Assembly: GCA_003242955.1 (NCBI GenBank)
Contig: QJPH01000352.1
Coordinates: forward strand, 1-37,564
Source of the DNA: Candidatus Methylumidiphilus alinenensis
GTDB lineage: Bacteria > Pseudomonadota > Gammaproteobacteria > Methylococcales > Methylococcaceae
DNA length: 37,564 bases
Direction: 5' to 3'
Position numbers and translations under genes: made by a program. Under the pieces are notes generated by a model. The model was given only the letters and a program-made list of their open reading frames with translations. It made no database searches and was not told where the DNA came from. Positions 16,890-25,489 of the stretch are shown one piece after another; within the stretch, counting starts at the first letter, position 1, and each line of letters starts with the position of its first letter.

Positions 16890-17548
16890 TTGAGCTTGGG
16901 AATTAGGTAGCCAACGCCGCGCACATTCACAATCCATTCCTGACCGAGTTTGCGCCGCAGTGAATGGATGTAAACCTCCACCGTGTTACTTTCAACCTCT
17001 TCCCCAAAACCGTAGATGCTCTCTTCCAACTGACTGCGCGACAGGGGCATTCCCGGTCGTTTCAACAAAGTGGCCAACAAGCTAAATTCACGCGCAGAAA
17101 GGATTATTGGCGTTCCTCCCATGCTGACCTCATGGGAGACGGGATTGAGAGTAAGGGCGCCATGTTCGATCAAAGGTACGGTCCTTCCACTCTGCCGCCT
17201 GGATAGCGCACGGATACGGGCACTCAACTCGTCCAAGTCGAAAGGTTTCACCAGATAGTCGTCCGCCCCCGCATCCAAACCTTTGACACGATCGGCAACA
17301 GCATCTCTCGCTGTCAAGATCAAAACGGGGATGGAATTTTTCTTACCCCGCAGACCCGCCAAAACTTCCAACCCCGATTTGCGCGGGAGGCCCAAATCGA
17401 GCAGCAAGAACTCATAGGTGCCATTGGCAAGCGAAAGCTCGGCGGCAACCCCGTCTCGCACCCAATCGACGGCATGCCCTTCCCGCTTCAGCCAGAGTTG
17501 GACACTCTTGCCGATCATCGTATCGTCTTCAACTAGCAATATGCGCAC
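16886..17548 (-). CDS. OmpR-family response regulator (QseB-like)
   Basis: 220 residues. The receiver domain has the acidic pair ED-D near 7-9, phospho-acceptor Asp51 (LLLDLGLPRKSG), Thr in ILTARDAV and Lys in YLVKPFDLDEL. The C-terminal winged helix contains LTLNPVSHEVSMGGTPIILSAREF (in part) and VEVYIHSLRRKLG, ending VNVRGVGYLIPKLN. It starts with GTG at 17548, preceded by GAGG. The gene sits 13 nt after a diguanylate cyclase gene and overlaps the kinase gene, so the three are probably co-transcribed. DNA target not visible in the window. Confidence 0.94.
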   Translation of the reverse strand: MRILLVEDDTMIGKSVQLWLKREGHAVDWVRDGVAAELSLANGTYEFLLLDLGLPRKSGLEVLAGLRGKKNSIPVLILTARDAVADRVKGLDAGADDYLVKPFDLDELSARIRALSRRQSGRTVPLIEHGALTLNPVSHEVSMGGTPIILSAREFSLLATLLKRPGMPLSRSQLEESIYGFGEEVESNTVEVYIHSLRRKLGQEWIVNVRGVGYLIPKLN

Positions 17549-17561
17549 AGCTTACCCTCCA

Positions 17562-18479
17562 TCAACCCGCGTAAACCTGGTTTCTGCCCATTTTTTTTGC
17601 CTGATACAACATCGAGTCAGCCTTCTGGAGAAGTTCGGCTGCCTTAGTTATGCCAGTTGCACTGTCCATAGTCGCACATCCGATACTGACAGTGACACGC
17701 ATTTCCAGCCTAGAGGCGGCATGTGGCAAGTTCAGGCCGAGAACTAGCTGCCTAAGACGTTCTGCTATGAGCAAGGCAGACTGAAGATCCGTCTCGGGAA
17801 GGATAACGGCAAACTCTTCGCCCCCGTAGCGGGCCACCATATCTCCCGAGCGGGACACCCCATTACTAAGCGCTTCCGCAACACGACAAAGGCATTCGTC
17901 CCCGGCACCATGTCCGTAATGGTCGTTATAACCCTTGAAGTAATCTATGTCGATCATCAGGATAGACAAAGGCTTGCCACTCCGTAACGCTTTTTTCCAC
18001 TCATTTTCCAGGTTTTCATCCATCTGTCGGCGATTGGGTATTTGGGTAAGAGGGTCGATGAGGGACAACTCTTCCAACAAATCGGCTTGCAACTTCAAAG
18101 CGACGTGGTTGCGCACGCGCGCCCTGGTGACAGGAATCGAAATCGGCTTGGTGATATAATCGATCGCACCCAAGTTTAGTCCAGCTTCCTCGTCGATTGC
18201 CGACGCTTTGGCTGTGACAAAAATGACGGGGATTCTACTAGTGGCAGGATTTTCTTTGAGTAGGCGCAAAACTTCGTAGCCGTCCATTTCAGGCATCATC
18301 ACATCAAGTAAAATCAAATCGGGGTACGGTTCGGACTTGGCGGATGCGAGCGCGTCTAAGCCATTGACAGCCACCTTGATAATATAGTCCTGCCGTAATG
18401 CCGCAGTAAGAACCTTCACATTGACCGGAGCATCGTCAACCACGAGGATGATTGGTTTATTGCGTATTTTCTTGTCCAA
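17562..18479 (-). CDS. Response regulator with GGDEF diguanylate cyclase output
   Basis: 305 residues: an N-terminal receiver domain (ILVVDDAPVN, phospho-acceptor Asp59 in LILLDVMMPEMDG, Lys in YITKPI) and a C-terminal GGDEF domain. The active-site motif is GGEEF (about 218-222), preceded five residues upstream by RSGD, matching the RxxD product-inhibition site. IDIDYFKGYNDHYGHGAGDECL is also intact (shown in part), so the protein should make c-di-GMP under phosphorylation control. The start is a TTG (18479) with AAAGG just upstream; there is no ATG nearby in frame. It is first in the operon with the QseBC-like pair, suggesting one kinase may control both a transcription factor and c-di-GMP. 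Confidence 0.93.
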   Translation of the reverse strand: MDKKIRNKPIILVVDDAPVNVKVLTAALRQDYIIKVAVNGLDALASAKSEPYPDLILLDVMMPEMDGYEVLRLLKENPATSRIPVIFVTAKASAIDEEAGLNLGAIDYITKPISIPVTRARVRNHVALKLQADLLEELSLIDPLTQIPNRRQMDENLENEWKKALRSGKPLSILMIDIDYFKGYNDHYGHGAGDECLCRVAEALSNGVSRSGDMVARYGGEEFAVILPETDLQSALLIAERLRQLVLGLNLPHAASRLEMRVTVSIGCATMDSATGITKAAELLQKADSMLYQAKKMGRNQVYAG

Positions 18480-18588
18480 GAACCTTTGTCTCCACTAATT
18501 GCCATTTGTTGCAGTTTAGTAAAACTCACCTTTTCCCGCAACACAAGCAATTCATGGGGGTGCTATAAAAAGCCCACAATGTTTTGCT

Positions 18589-18706
18589 CTTAACGTTGCG
18601 TCGTTGCGCCGTTGCGTGAGACCTTCTTTTTGCTTCCTCGCCTTACCGCTGTGGAGTCTGGCAAAGATTTTTTCTCACGCAACGGCGCAACGACGCAACG
18701 TAAAAG
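18589..18706. repeat. GTTGCG-unit hairpin element, copy 1
   Basis: The left arm (18589-18621) is CTTAA followed by three 8-bp CGTTGCGN units and TGAGA. The right arm (18673-18706) is the complement, again with three units. The spacer begins CCTTCTTTTTGC. Two more copies lie at 19724-19828 and 22603-22714 with different unit numbers. This fills the centre of the gene-free stretch 18480-18809; nothing else is recognised there. Confidence 0.85.
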
Positions 18707-18809
18707 CGGTAGTGAGGAGAATAACGTTTCAAATTGAAAGTTTGGTGGCGTTGGCGCTATGGGCTAGGTTTTTCGTCGCCATATCAAGTATTGGATCACT
18801 ACCATAATT

Positions 18810-19631
18810 TCAAATGCCGCCCAGTTCGTGCGCATCAATTTTAATCGCGCCCACTTGTGATGGCCCCCGGTTCGGCAACCATTGGCCCTTGCCCAATGCA
18901 AAGCCGGAATTCAAAGATGCCCAGGTGAACTCCTGCGCCTTAACACAGGCCATATCCATTGTCAGCCCATTGGCTAAATTGGCCGCCAATGCAGAGGCCA
19001 GGGTGCAACCGGAACCATGATAAACATGAGGCAAACGGGGCCAATTCCAGGACAACATGCTGTGTGTGCCGAACAGCCGGTTGACAACTTCCACACTTGT
19101 GAAATGGGTTCCGGTAATCAACACCCATTGGCAACCCAACCTCAGCATTTCCGCAGCGCAGTCGCCAGGGGACTCCATTCCACCGGTCAATTGCCTAGCC
19201 TCGAGAATATTGGGAGTCGAGACGCTAGCCAAAGGCAATAACTGTTGCCGGATCACTTCGATCAAATCTTCGCGGGCCAAGGGCTTGCCTCCTCCGGCAC
19301 TTAAGACAGGGTCAAGCACAACGGGAATACTTTCCAATTCAGCCATTAGAAGCTCGGCAACTGCCATGGCAATGTCTGCGGAACCCAAAAGGCCAATTTT
19401 GACGATGCTAATCGGCAAGTCGGCAATCAACAAACGAGCCTGATGCAGAAAATCGGATTTTTTCTGCGGTAAAATCGCCAATACGTTGGTAGTATCCTGG
19501 GAGGTCAATGCCGTGACCACCGTGCAGGCACGACAGCCTAGACTGGAAAGGGTTTCGATATCGGCCTGCAAACCCGCCCCACCAGTGGGGTCGTGACCGG
19601 AAAAACAAAGCACCACGGGCGGTGGATTCAT
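18810..19631 (-). CDS. thiD: Hydroxymethylpyrimidine/phosphomethylpyrimidine kinase ThiD
   Basis: A 273-residue ribokinase-fold kinase. VLCFSGHDPTGGAGLQADIE is the ThiD substrate-binding start, SQDTTNV and VVLDPVLSAGGGKPL are family motifs, and HGSGCTLASALAANLA holds the anion hole and catalytic-base region. It phosphorylates HMP and HMP-P to HMP-PP in thiamine biosynthesis. No thiE, and no TPP riboswitch that I could recognise, lies next to it. It is flanked on both sides by GTTGCG-unit hairpins. The start at ATG 19631 gives the normal length and N-terminus. Confidence 0.94.
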   Translation of the reverse strand: MNPPPVVLCFSGHDPTGGAGLQADIETLSSLGCRACTVVTALTSQDTTNVLAILPQKKSDFLHQARLLIADLPISIVKIGLLGSADIAMAVAELLMAELESIPVVLDPVLSAGGGKPLAREDLIEVIRQQLLPLASVSTPNILEARQLTGGMESPGDCAAEMLRLGCQWVLITGTHFTSVEVVNRLFGTHSMLSWNWPRLPHVYHGSGCTLASALAANLANGLTMDMACVKAQEFTWASLNSGFALGKGQWLPNRGPSQVGAIKIDAHELGGI

Positions 19632-19723
19632 AATTATTACTCTTAAAAAGTCAACTTTGCAGCATATTAACAGATGGCAAGCTTCAGTTTACAGTGGGCG
19701 GGCCTTATAGATTCTGCTTTGCT

Positions 19724-19828
19724 CTTAACGTTGCGCCGTTGCGTGAGATAAAAAATTTTAGCCCATTGAATGACATGCCGCATTGTGAAAGGCAAAAGAA
19801 GGTCTCACGCAACGACGCAACGTAAAAG
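19724..19828. repeat. GTTGCG-unit hairpin element, copy 2 (inverted)
   Basis: Arms at 19724-19748 and 19803-19828 each carry two 8-bp CGTTGCGN units. The spacer read on the minus strand begins CCTTCTTTTGCC, like the other copies, so this copy is inverted. It lies in the 622-bp gene-free stretch 19632-20253. Confidence 0.85.
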
Positions 19829-19945
19829 CGCATTTAATGGGTAATACGGCAAGGTACAGGTAGACAGTGACGGGCCTGACTGAATTTTCGCCGCAAACGC
19901 TCCCGAGGGCGCAATTGCACACCGACGGATTGCACATTACCGCGT

Positions 19946-19965
19946 TGCGTAACATCATTTAATTA
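19946..19965. repeat. Isolated right end of a family A element
   Basis: TGCGTAACATCAT followed by TTAATTA matches the right end and 7-bp target of the family A elements (3295-3443, 34289-34415). No left end was found between here and thiD, so this is probably a truncated copy. Confidence 0.5.
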
Positions 19966-20119
19966 CTTTTAGAGCATGAAAACGCTGTACTGGGCCGATG
20001 CATTTGCTGGTAAGATGCACCTATGAATAGATCCTGCCCAAGCTTCGGCGCGGCATACTTTTGGAAGTCCGTCGCCAGATTTCGGCAATCGTCAGTCGAA
20101 CTTTTCAGCATAATGTATC

Positions 20120-20245
20120 TACAGCGTTTTTAATATCTAATGATTACTTGATATATTTTATTCATTTTAATGATAGATTAAATCAATGACTTGTATTATA
20201 TCAAGCAATTATTTATAGTAACTCTTTTGACATAAAAACGCTGTA
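20120..20245. mobile_element. AT-rich MITE-like element, family H (TIR TACAGCGTTTTTA)
   Basis: Perfect 13-bp terminal repeats TACAGCGTTTTTA / TAAAAACGCTGTA at 20120-20132 and 20233-20245. The interior is very AT-rich and itself palindromic (ATTACTTGATATA...TATATCAAGCAAT). It ends only 8 bp before the start codon of the secreted-protein gene, so promoter and leader of that gene must lie in or before the element. Confidence 0.75.
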
Positions 20246-20253
20246 TGTAAGGT

Positions 20254-22038
20254 ATGAAAACAAACCATCGCCTGATTCAATTCACAATCATCCCGCTCTT
20301 GCTGGCAACCCTCGTCGGATCAAAAACCTTTGCCGAAACGGATGCCTGCGAGGAAACTGGCGAGACGCATATATGGATTTCCCCACTCAATGCCAAGCCC
20401 GATAGCTCGATAAAAATCATGGCCGTGTCCACCGATGGGGCCATTTCGGATATTTTGGCAATTGATGCCCAAGGAAACCCGACTCACCTGCAATCCACTC
20501 CTCGTGGAGGTCCGCCATGGAGCCTGTCTTCAAGCCTTACTGGCCTAGCCGATGGCGATTACCGGATCGAGGCCCGGCGAGGGGAAAACCTGCTTGCCTG
20601 CCACCCGCTTGTGATTGGCAATCGCAGTAGGCAAGAAAGCCCAACTATGGACTGGAATCTAGCCACGGAGGCATTCTACTCGGCTTGGATTGAGGGATTG
20701 TTCGGCGCACCGGTCGGGGAAAATCTCAGCTTCCCTTCTTTGGAACCGGTGTTGCGAGACCCCGGAAGGAATTTCCTGTTCAATCACCTTGGACTTAACG
20801 AAGACAGAAATCTGCCGGCCACGCCAGACTGCGCCGACCTTCCCTATACCTTGCGCGCCTATTTTGCCTGGAAAGTCGGGTTGCCCATTGGCTTTAGAGC
20901 GTGCAGTCGAGGTTCGTCCAACGCCCCTCCGCGCTGTGGCCCGGTCAGCGTAAAGACCGAATTCACCCATGGAATCGCATCCCAAGGCAGCTTCAGAAAT
21001 GTCAGCGGACAATTGGCGAACGCCGTCCACTCCGGTTCCGCCCGCACCGGGTTGGATGACGATGCCACGGATTTATATCCCGTCCCCTTGAGCCGCAAAA
21101 CCTTGTGGCCGGGGACTGTTTACGCCGACCCGTATGGTCATGTTCTCGTGCTGGCCCAGTGGGTTCCCCAAACGACTGGCCGTCCAGGAATGTTGCTTGC
21201 CGTCGATGCCCAACCAGACAATTCGGTGACCCGTAAACGGTTTTGGGAAGGGACTTTCCTCTATGCGGACGTAGCCAGCGCTGGGCCGGGTTTCAAGGCA
21301 TTCCGCCCATTAGTGCGCTCTGCGTCGGGTGCTTTACATGCGTTATCCAATAGCGAATTGCTTGACAATCCAAACTTTGCCCCATTTTCTGCGGAGCAAG
21401 GGGAATTGTCACCGGAGGACTTCTACGCCCGGATGGACAAGCTGACCAACCCTGTCGGGCTCGAGCCTAGGCAAGCCTACGAAAGCACTCTGGATGCCTT
21501 GGCGGAGCAGGTGGAAACACGGGTGACCTCCGTGGATAATGGCGAGGGCTATTTCCGCAAGAACCCCGGCAGCGTCATTGCCATGCCCAGTGCTACGGCT
21601 ATTTTTGAAGCCCTAGGCCCTTGGGAGGATTTCTCCACTCCGTCGCGTGACATGCGCCTGATTATCGCCATCAACGTTTTAAATGGCTTGCCAAACAAGA
21701 TCGTCCGGCATCCTGAATTGTTCGTGATGAACGGCGCATCGCCGCAAGAGTTGAAAACCGAGATCGAACAGTACCACGCCCGACGCATCCAAGAGCGGAA
21801 AATCCACTACACGCGAAGCGACGGTAGCACTTGGGAGCTTTCCTTGGCGGATGTGCTGGACAGAAAGCAAGCCTTTGAGATGGCCTACAACCCCAATGAT
21901 TGCGCAGAAGTGCGTTGGGGCGCGAAGCCGGGCAGCGAAGAATATTCCACCTGCCATCGGCATGCGCCGGCGGGACAGCACGAGAAAATGGAAGAATACC
22001 GGGCGTGGTTTCGTGATGCACGTCGTCCGACTAGATAA
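20254..22038 (+). CDS. Secreted protein of unknown function, possible transglutaminase/papain-like fold
   Basis: 594 residues. MKTNHRLIQFTIIPLLLATLVGSKTFA is a signal peptide (cleavage near AFA-type TFA-ET). The mature protein is soluble. A first domain (about 40-125) looks beta-rich. The block DCADLPYTLRAYFAWKVGLP (Cys193) followed about 100 residues later by YADPYGHVLVLAQW (Asp292, His296) has the Cys...(Asp)His spacing of transglutaminase-like or NlpC-like cysteine enzymes. The C-terminal 100 residues are charged and helical, with Cys-containing NPNDCAEVRWGAKPGSEEYSTCHRH (in part). I do not recognise a named family, and the catalytic reading is inference. Another possible peptidase-like protein (DUF2272) follows downstream on the same strand. 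Confidence 0.75.
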   Translation: MKTNHRLIQFTIIPLLLATLVGSKTFAETDACEETGETHIWISPLNAKPDSSIKIMAVSTDGAISDILAIDAQGNPTHLQSTPRGGPPWSLSSSLTGLADGDYRIEARRGENLLACHPLVIGNRSRQESPTMDWNLATEAFYSAWIEGLFGAPVGENLSFPSLEPVLRDPGRNFLFNHLGLNEDRNLPATPDCADLPYTLRAYFAWKVGLPIGFRACSRGSSNAPPRCGPVSVKTEFTHGIASQGSFRNVSGQLANAVHSGSARTGLDDDATDLYPVPLSRKTLWPGTVYADPYGHVLVLAQWVPQTTGRPGMLLAVDAQPDNSVTRKRFWEGTFLYADVASAGPGFKAFRPLVRSASGALHALSNSELLDNPNFAPFSAEQGELSPEDFYARMDKLTNPVGLEPRQAYESTLDALAEQVETRVTSVDNGEGYFRKNPGSVIAMPSATAIFEALGPWEDFSTPSRDMRLIIAINVLNGLPNKIVRHPELFVMNGASPQELKTEIEQYHARRIQERKIHYTRSDGSTWELSLADVLDRKQAFEMAYNPNDCAEVRWGAKPGSEEYSTCHRHAPAGQHEKMEEYRAWFRDARRPTR

Positions 22039-22191
22039 ACCAAGGCCAAACCCCCTGCCCCTTTTGAAATTGAGGAATTAAGAAATTACAAAGCTGACTC
22101 AATCTGTTCAATATGAGTTCTATCAGAACCCTGGCATATGGGAGAGGATAGACTTGTGTATAACGATGAGTTGGGCAATTTAGGAGTTGCT

Positions 22192-22323
22192 ATGTCAAGA
22201 ATTCGAGCCTTAGACAGTGATTTGCTCAACTCAGTGGCGAGAATCGCTCCTGAGAAAGTAAACCGCCGTGGTAGGTATAAAAGAAAAAAGCAAAAGCCAT
22301 GCAACCCCGGTTTCCTCTCCTGA
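22192..22323 (+). CDS. Possible small basic protein (43 aa)
   Basis: MSRIRALDSDLLNSVARIAP followed by a very basic tail (KVNRRGRYKRKKQK). GGAG lies 6-9 nt before the ATG, a good ribosome-binding site. No family is recognised, and the end of the frame runs toward the palindromic element at about 22341. It could be a real small protein, a gene fragment or chance. Confidence 0.25.
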   Translation: MSRIRALDSDLLNSVARIAPEKVNRRGRYKRKKQKPCNPGFLS

Positions 22324-22340
22324 TGCGGCAGCCCAACATT

Positions 22341-22470
22341 CATGCAAATTGGTTTGCGCCCCTGAAGATGAAAGCCATACCAAGTAGGGTACGCTGTGCG
22401 TACCTTCAAGGGCTTACAATGGTACGCACAGCGTACCCTACTTGGATACCGTACTTTCATGGCAAGCCGG
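22341..22470. repeat. Palindromic element, family F, copy 2
   Basis: 21-bp inverted arms (TAGGGTACGCTGTGCGTACC core) at 22384-22404 and 22421-22441. The outer sequences CATGCAAATTGGTTTGC, GATGAAAGCC and GGATACCGTACTTTCATGGC match the copy at 12387-12529 in the opposite orientation. It lies within the stretch 22039-22734, which otherwise holds a doubtful small ORF and the next hairpin. Confidence 0.75.
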
Positions 22471-22602
22471 TGCTCAGGGGGACGCGGGGTTACGCTTTGG
22501 TGTTTTTCCCCTACTCCGCCCCCCGCGCCCCTTAGCTCGGGAGTTCTGGAACGTGGAAACGAGAGAACCCTAGTTCATGGCAAGCCTTATTGTAAGTTTG
22601 CT

Positions 22603-22714
22603 CTTAACGTTGCGTCGTTGCGCCGTTGCGTGAAACCTTCTTTTTCTTGCCTGCCAAGTTAGGCTGGATTATTGAGTAAAGATTTTTGTCTCACGCAACG
22701 ACGCAACGTAAAAG
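22603..22714. repeat. GTTGCG-unit hairpin element, copy 3 (unequal arms)
   Basis: The left arm (22603-22635) has three 8-bp CGTTGCGN units, the right arm (22689-22714) only two. The spacer begins CCTTCTTTTTC like copy 1. The right arm ends 20 bp before the lipoprotein start codon. A longer reading frame from 22672 starts inside it and is an artefact. Confidence 0.85.
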
Positions 22715-22734
22715 AAATTAAACGGTTTAATATT

Positions 22735-23490
22735 ATGATGAAATACTTACTTTTTATGTTTTTCCTGGCTCTATCCGGTTGCGGGAGCTCACATAAGAAA
22801 CCCCCGGCACCCGCCCCGGCTGCTCAAATTGTCGCGCCACAGCAAAACACGGTCGAAATCCCCATTGATTCATGGAAGTATAAAATCATTGATGCCGCGA
22901 CCGATGAATGGATATTTTTCGGACAGCAGAAAGTGATCATCGAAAAAGACGACGAAAGCATCCCGCATGTCGGTGCTTGGGAGGACGATGATTGGTCGCA
23001 CATCGAACGGGTCAACCAGTACTGGCGGGCCGTAGGAATGTCCAGGCTATCGGGCAAGGATTGCAAGGAACCCTGGTCCGCCGCCTTCATCAGTTGGGTG
23101 ATGCGAGAGGCGGGGGTTCCAGCATCGCTGTTTCCGCCCGCACCCTCACACCGGGACTATCTATCTCATTTCTTGTCCGTGGGGCAAAATCCGGGGGCTT
23201 CATTCATTCCCCACACCATCCAAGAATACAAACCCAAGCCAGGTGATTTAATTTGCGCAAACCGGGGGACGGGCTATTTTGGCGACGTGGTGGAGGAACT
23301 GCCTTTGTCATTGAATGCGAAACTGCATTGCGATATCGTCGTGCAAACTGATGGACGGTTTCTTTATGCCATTGGCGGCAACGTGCGCAATTCCGTTTCC
23401 AAAAGTATTCTTACACTGTCCCCGGACGGCTTTCTGCAATTGACCAGACACAGGCCTTGGTTTCTGATTATCGAAAACCGGCTAGATTAA
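22735..23490 (+). CDS. DUF2272 lipoprotein
   Basis: 251 residues from ATG 22735 (a second ATG follows at 22738). MMKYLLFMFFLALSGCGSS is a lipoprotein signal with lipobox LSGC (Cys16), followed by a Pro/Ala-rich linker. The globular part fits DUF2272: DEWIFFGQQ, VNQYWRAVG, WSAAFISWVMREAGV, then HRDYLSHFLSVG, KPGDLICANRG, LHCDIVVQTDGRFLYAIGGNV (in part). DUF2272 is thought to be a CHAP/NlpC-like fold; the position where a CHAP Cys might be (CKEPWSAAFISW) has Cys several residues earlier, so activity is uncertain. Probably outer-membrane or periplasm-facing. The stop codon is also the left target site of the tiny element that follows. Confidence 0.85.
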   Translation: MMKYLLFMFFLALSGCGSSHKKPPAPAPAAQIVAPQQNTVEIPIDSWKYKIIDAATDEWIFFGQQKVIIEKDDESIPHVGAWEDDDWSHIERVNQYWRAVGMSRLSGKDCKEPWSAAFISWVMREAGVPASLFPPAPSHRDYLSHFLSVGQNPGASFIPHTIQEYKPKPGDLICANRGTGYFGDVVEELPLSLNAKLHCDIVVQTDGRFLYAIGGNVRNSVSKSILTLSPDGFLQLTRHRPWFLIIENRLD

Positions 23491-23535
23491 GGCGATTTCC
23501 GATAAATAAACGTATAAACATTTTTGGAAATCGCC
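23491..23535. mobile_element. 45-bp family E mini-element on a stop codon
   Basis: GGCGATTTCCGATAA...GGAAATCGCC, flanked by TAA at 23488-23490 (the DUF2272 stop) and 23536-23538. Ends and 3-bp TWA target are the same type as the family E elements at 7118-7282 and 8287-8460. In RNA it forms a hairpin at the gene's 3' end and may act as a transcript terminus. Confidence 0.7.
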
Positions 23536-23563
23536 TAACCTATTCCAACTGCCGGACTTAGGT

Positions 23564-25489
23564 TTAATGGAGTTCAGCGGGTTCACCTAAACCGCCGGTT
23601 TTGTCAACTTTATCCCCCCGGATATTCCTGCCGTTCTGTCCAGTTCCTGGAGGAATGTCATCTTCCCAATTTGCCGGGGGACGTGGAGTCTTTCCTTCCA
23701 TAATATCGTCAATTTGCAAACGGTCGACGGTTTCGTATTTCATCAGAGCATCCGCCAGCACATTCACTTTTTCTAGGTTTTCCAGCAGCAGACGCTCGGC
23801 ACGCTCGAAATTGCGGTCAATCACCGAACGAATCTCCTCGTCAATAAGGTGCGCTGTTCCTTCGGACACCGACTTGTGCTTGGTCACAGAACGCCCCAAG
23901 AACACCTCACCTTCCTCTTCGCTATACGCGAGTGGTCCAAGTCGCTCCGACAAGCCCCATCGGGTCACCATGTTTCTGGCCAGACTTGTGGCCCGTTCTA
24001 TATCGTTGGAAGCCCCCGTGGTCACTTTGTCTTTGCCAAAAATGATCTGTTCGGCCAAGCGACCGCCGAACAGGCTAGAAATCTGGCTTTCCAATTTCTG
24101 CTTGCTGGCACTGTAGGCATCCCTCTCCGGCAGGAACATAGTGATGCCCAAGGCACGACCTCGAGGCATGATGCTGACTTTATAAACCGGATCATGTTCC
24201 GGGACTAGGCGACCAACAATGGCATGGCCTGCTTCATGAACGGCCGTGAGTTTTTTCTCTTCGACGCTCATTACCATGGAGGTGCGTTCGGCACCCATCA
24301 GGATTTTGTCCTTAGCCCTCTCGAAATCTTCCATATACACCTCGCGCTTACTTTTGCGCGCAGCGAACAAGGCTGCCTCATTAATCAGGTTGGCAAGGTC
24401 GGCCCCGGAAAAACCGGGGGTTCCACGGGCAAGGTATTTTATTTCCACATTTTCGGCACAGGGTACGCGCTTGATGTGAACCTTGAGAATCTGCTCCCGT
24501 CCCCGCACATCGGGCAATCCCACCACAATCTGACGGTCAAAGCGCCCTGGCCGCAGCAGCGCCGGGTCGAGCACATCAGGCCGGTTAGTTGCGGCAATCA
24601 CTATCACACCCTCGTTACCCTCAAAACCATCCATTTCCACCAGCAGTTGGTTGAGTGTCTGTTCGCGCTCGTCATGCCCACCTCCCAATCCCGCACCGCG
24701 ATGCCGCCCAACAGCGTCAATCTCGTCAATGAAGATGATGCAAGGGGCGTGTTGCTTGGCCTGCTCGAACATGTCGCGGACACGCGAGGCACCGACACCG
24801 ACGAACATTTCGACAAAATCCGAACCAGAAATAGTAAAAAAGGGTACTTTAGCCTCGCCTGCAATGGCACGGGCCAGCAAAGTCTTACCGGTTCCCGGCG
24901 GGCCTATCATCAACGCCCCGCTGGGTATCTTCCCGCCTAACTTCTGAAACTTGCTCGGATCCTTTAGAAAATCAACCATTTCATTCACATCTTCCTTGGC
25001 CTCGTCGCATCCGGCCACGTCGGCAAAAGTCACCTTGACTTGGTCTTCTTCCAACAGCCGTGCCTTGCTCTTGCCAAAGGACATCGCCCCCCGGCCACCG
25101 GCCCCACCCTGCATCTGACGGATAAAGAAAATCCAAACCCCGATAAACAACAGCATTGGAAACCAAGAGATCAAAATCTGCATCAACAAAGACGGCTGCT
25201 CGGGTGGCAATACTTTGACTTCCACATGGTTTTTAAGCAGGTCATCAAGCATGTGGGGATCATCCGGGGTATAAGTCGAAAACTTCTCACCCGTGGCCAA
25301 GACCCCGTTAATGGTTTGTCCTTCGATGGAAACCTGCTTTACCTGCCCGTCATTCACCGCCGCAATGAATTGCGAGTAGGCCATATGGTTCGCATCAACG
25401 GGTTTTCTAGAGCTGAAGTTATTGAAAACGGCCACCAGCACAACCGCGATGACCACCCATAAAATAATGTTTCTTAGCATGTCGTTCAC
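23564..25489 (-). CDS. ftsH: ATP-dependent zinc metalloprotease FtsH
   Basis: 641 residues. TM1 is about residues 7-24 and TM2 about 103-123, with a short periplasmic domain between. AAA domain: Walker A GPPGTGKT (196-203), Walker [16 protein letters not shown], second-region-of-homology [21 protein letters not shown] (in part). Protease: HEAGH zinc motif, then [13 protein letters not shown]. FtsH degrades membrane proteins and regulators such as sigma-32 and LpxC. The start is GTG at 25489 with GGAG at good spacing; an ATG three codons later is the alternative. It follows rlmE on the same strand, the usual rlmE-ftsH order, with a gap of about 200 bp. Confidence 0.97.
   Translation of the reverse strand: MNDMLRNIILWVVIAVVLVAVFNNFSSRKPVDANHMAYSQFIAAVNDGQVKQVSIEGQTINGVLATGEKFSTYTPDDPHMLDDLLKNHVEVKVLPPEQPSLLMQILISWFPMLLFIGVWIFFIRQMQGGAGGRGAMSFGKSKARLLEEDQVKVTFADVAGCDEAKEDVNEMVDFLKDPSKFQKLGGKIPSGALMIGPPGTGKTLLARAIAGEAKVPFFTISGSDFVEMFVGVGASRVRDMFEQAKQHAPCIIFIDEIDAVGRHRGAGLGGGHDEREQTLNQLLVEMDGFEGNEGVIVIAATNRPDVLDPALLRPGRFDRQIVVGLPDVRGREQILKVHIKRVPCAENVEIKYLARGTPGFSGADLANLINEAALFAARKSKREVYMEDFERAKDKILMGAERTSMVMSVEEKKLTAVHEAGHAIVGRLVPEHDPVYKVSIMPRGRALGITMFLPERDAYSASKQKLESQISSLFGGRLAEQIIFGKDKVTTGASNDIERATSLARNMVTRWGLSERLGPLAYSEEEGEVFLGRSVTKHKSVSEGTAHLIDEEIRSVIDRNFERAERLLLENLEKVNVLADALMKYETVDRLQIDDIMEGKTPRPPANWEDDIPPGTGQNGRNIRGDKVDKTGGLGEPAELH

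Noticed and set aside
18589-22714. CRISPR array made of the GTTGCG repeats
   Set aside because: The repeats are paired inverted arms kilobases apart around thiD, with no regular direct repeats and spacers and no cas genes.
22672-22734. N-terminal extension of the DUF2272 lipoprotein
   Set aside because: It starts inside the GTTGCG hairpin and would bury the lipoprotein signal peptide; the ATG at 22735 gives a proper signal and lipobox.
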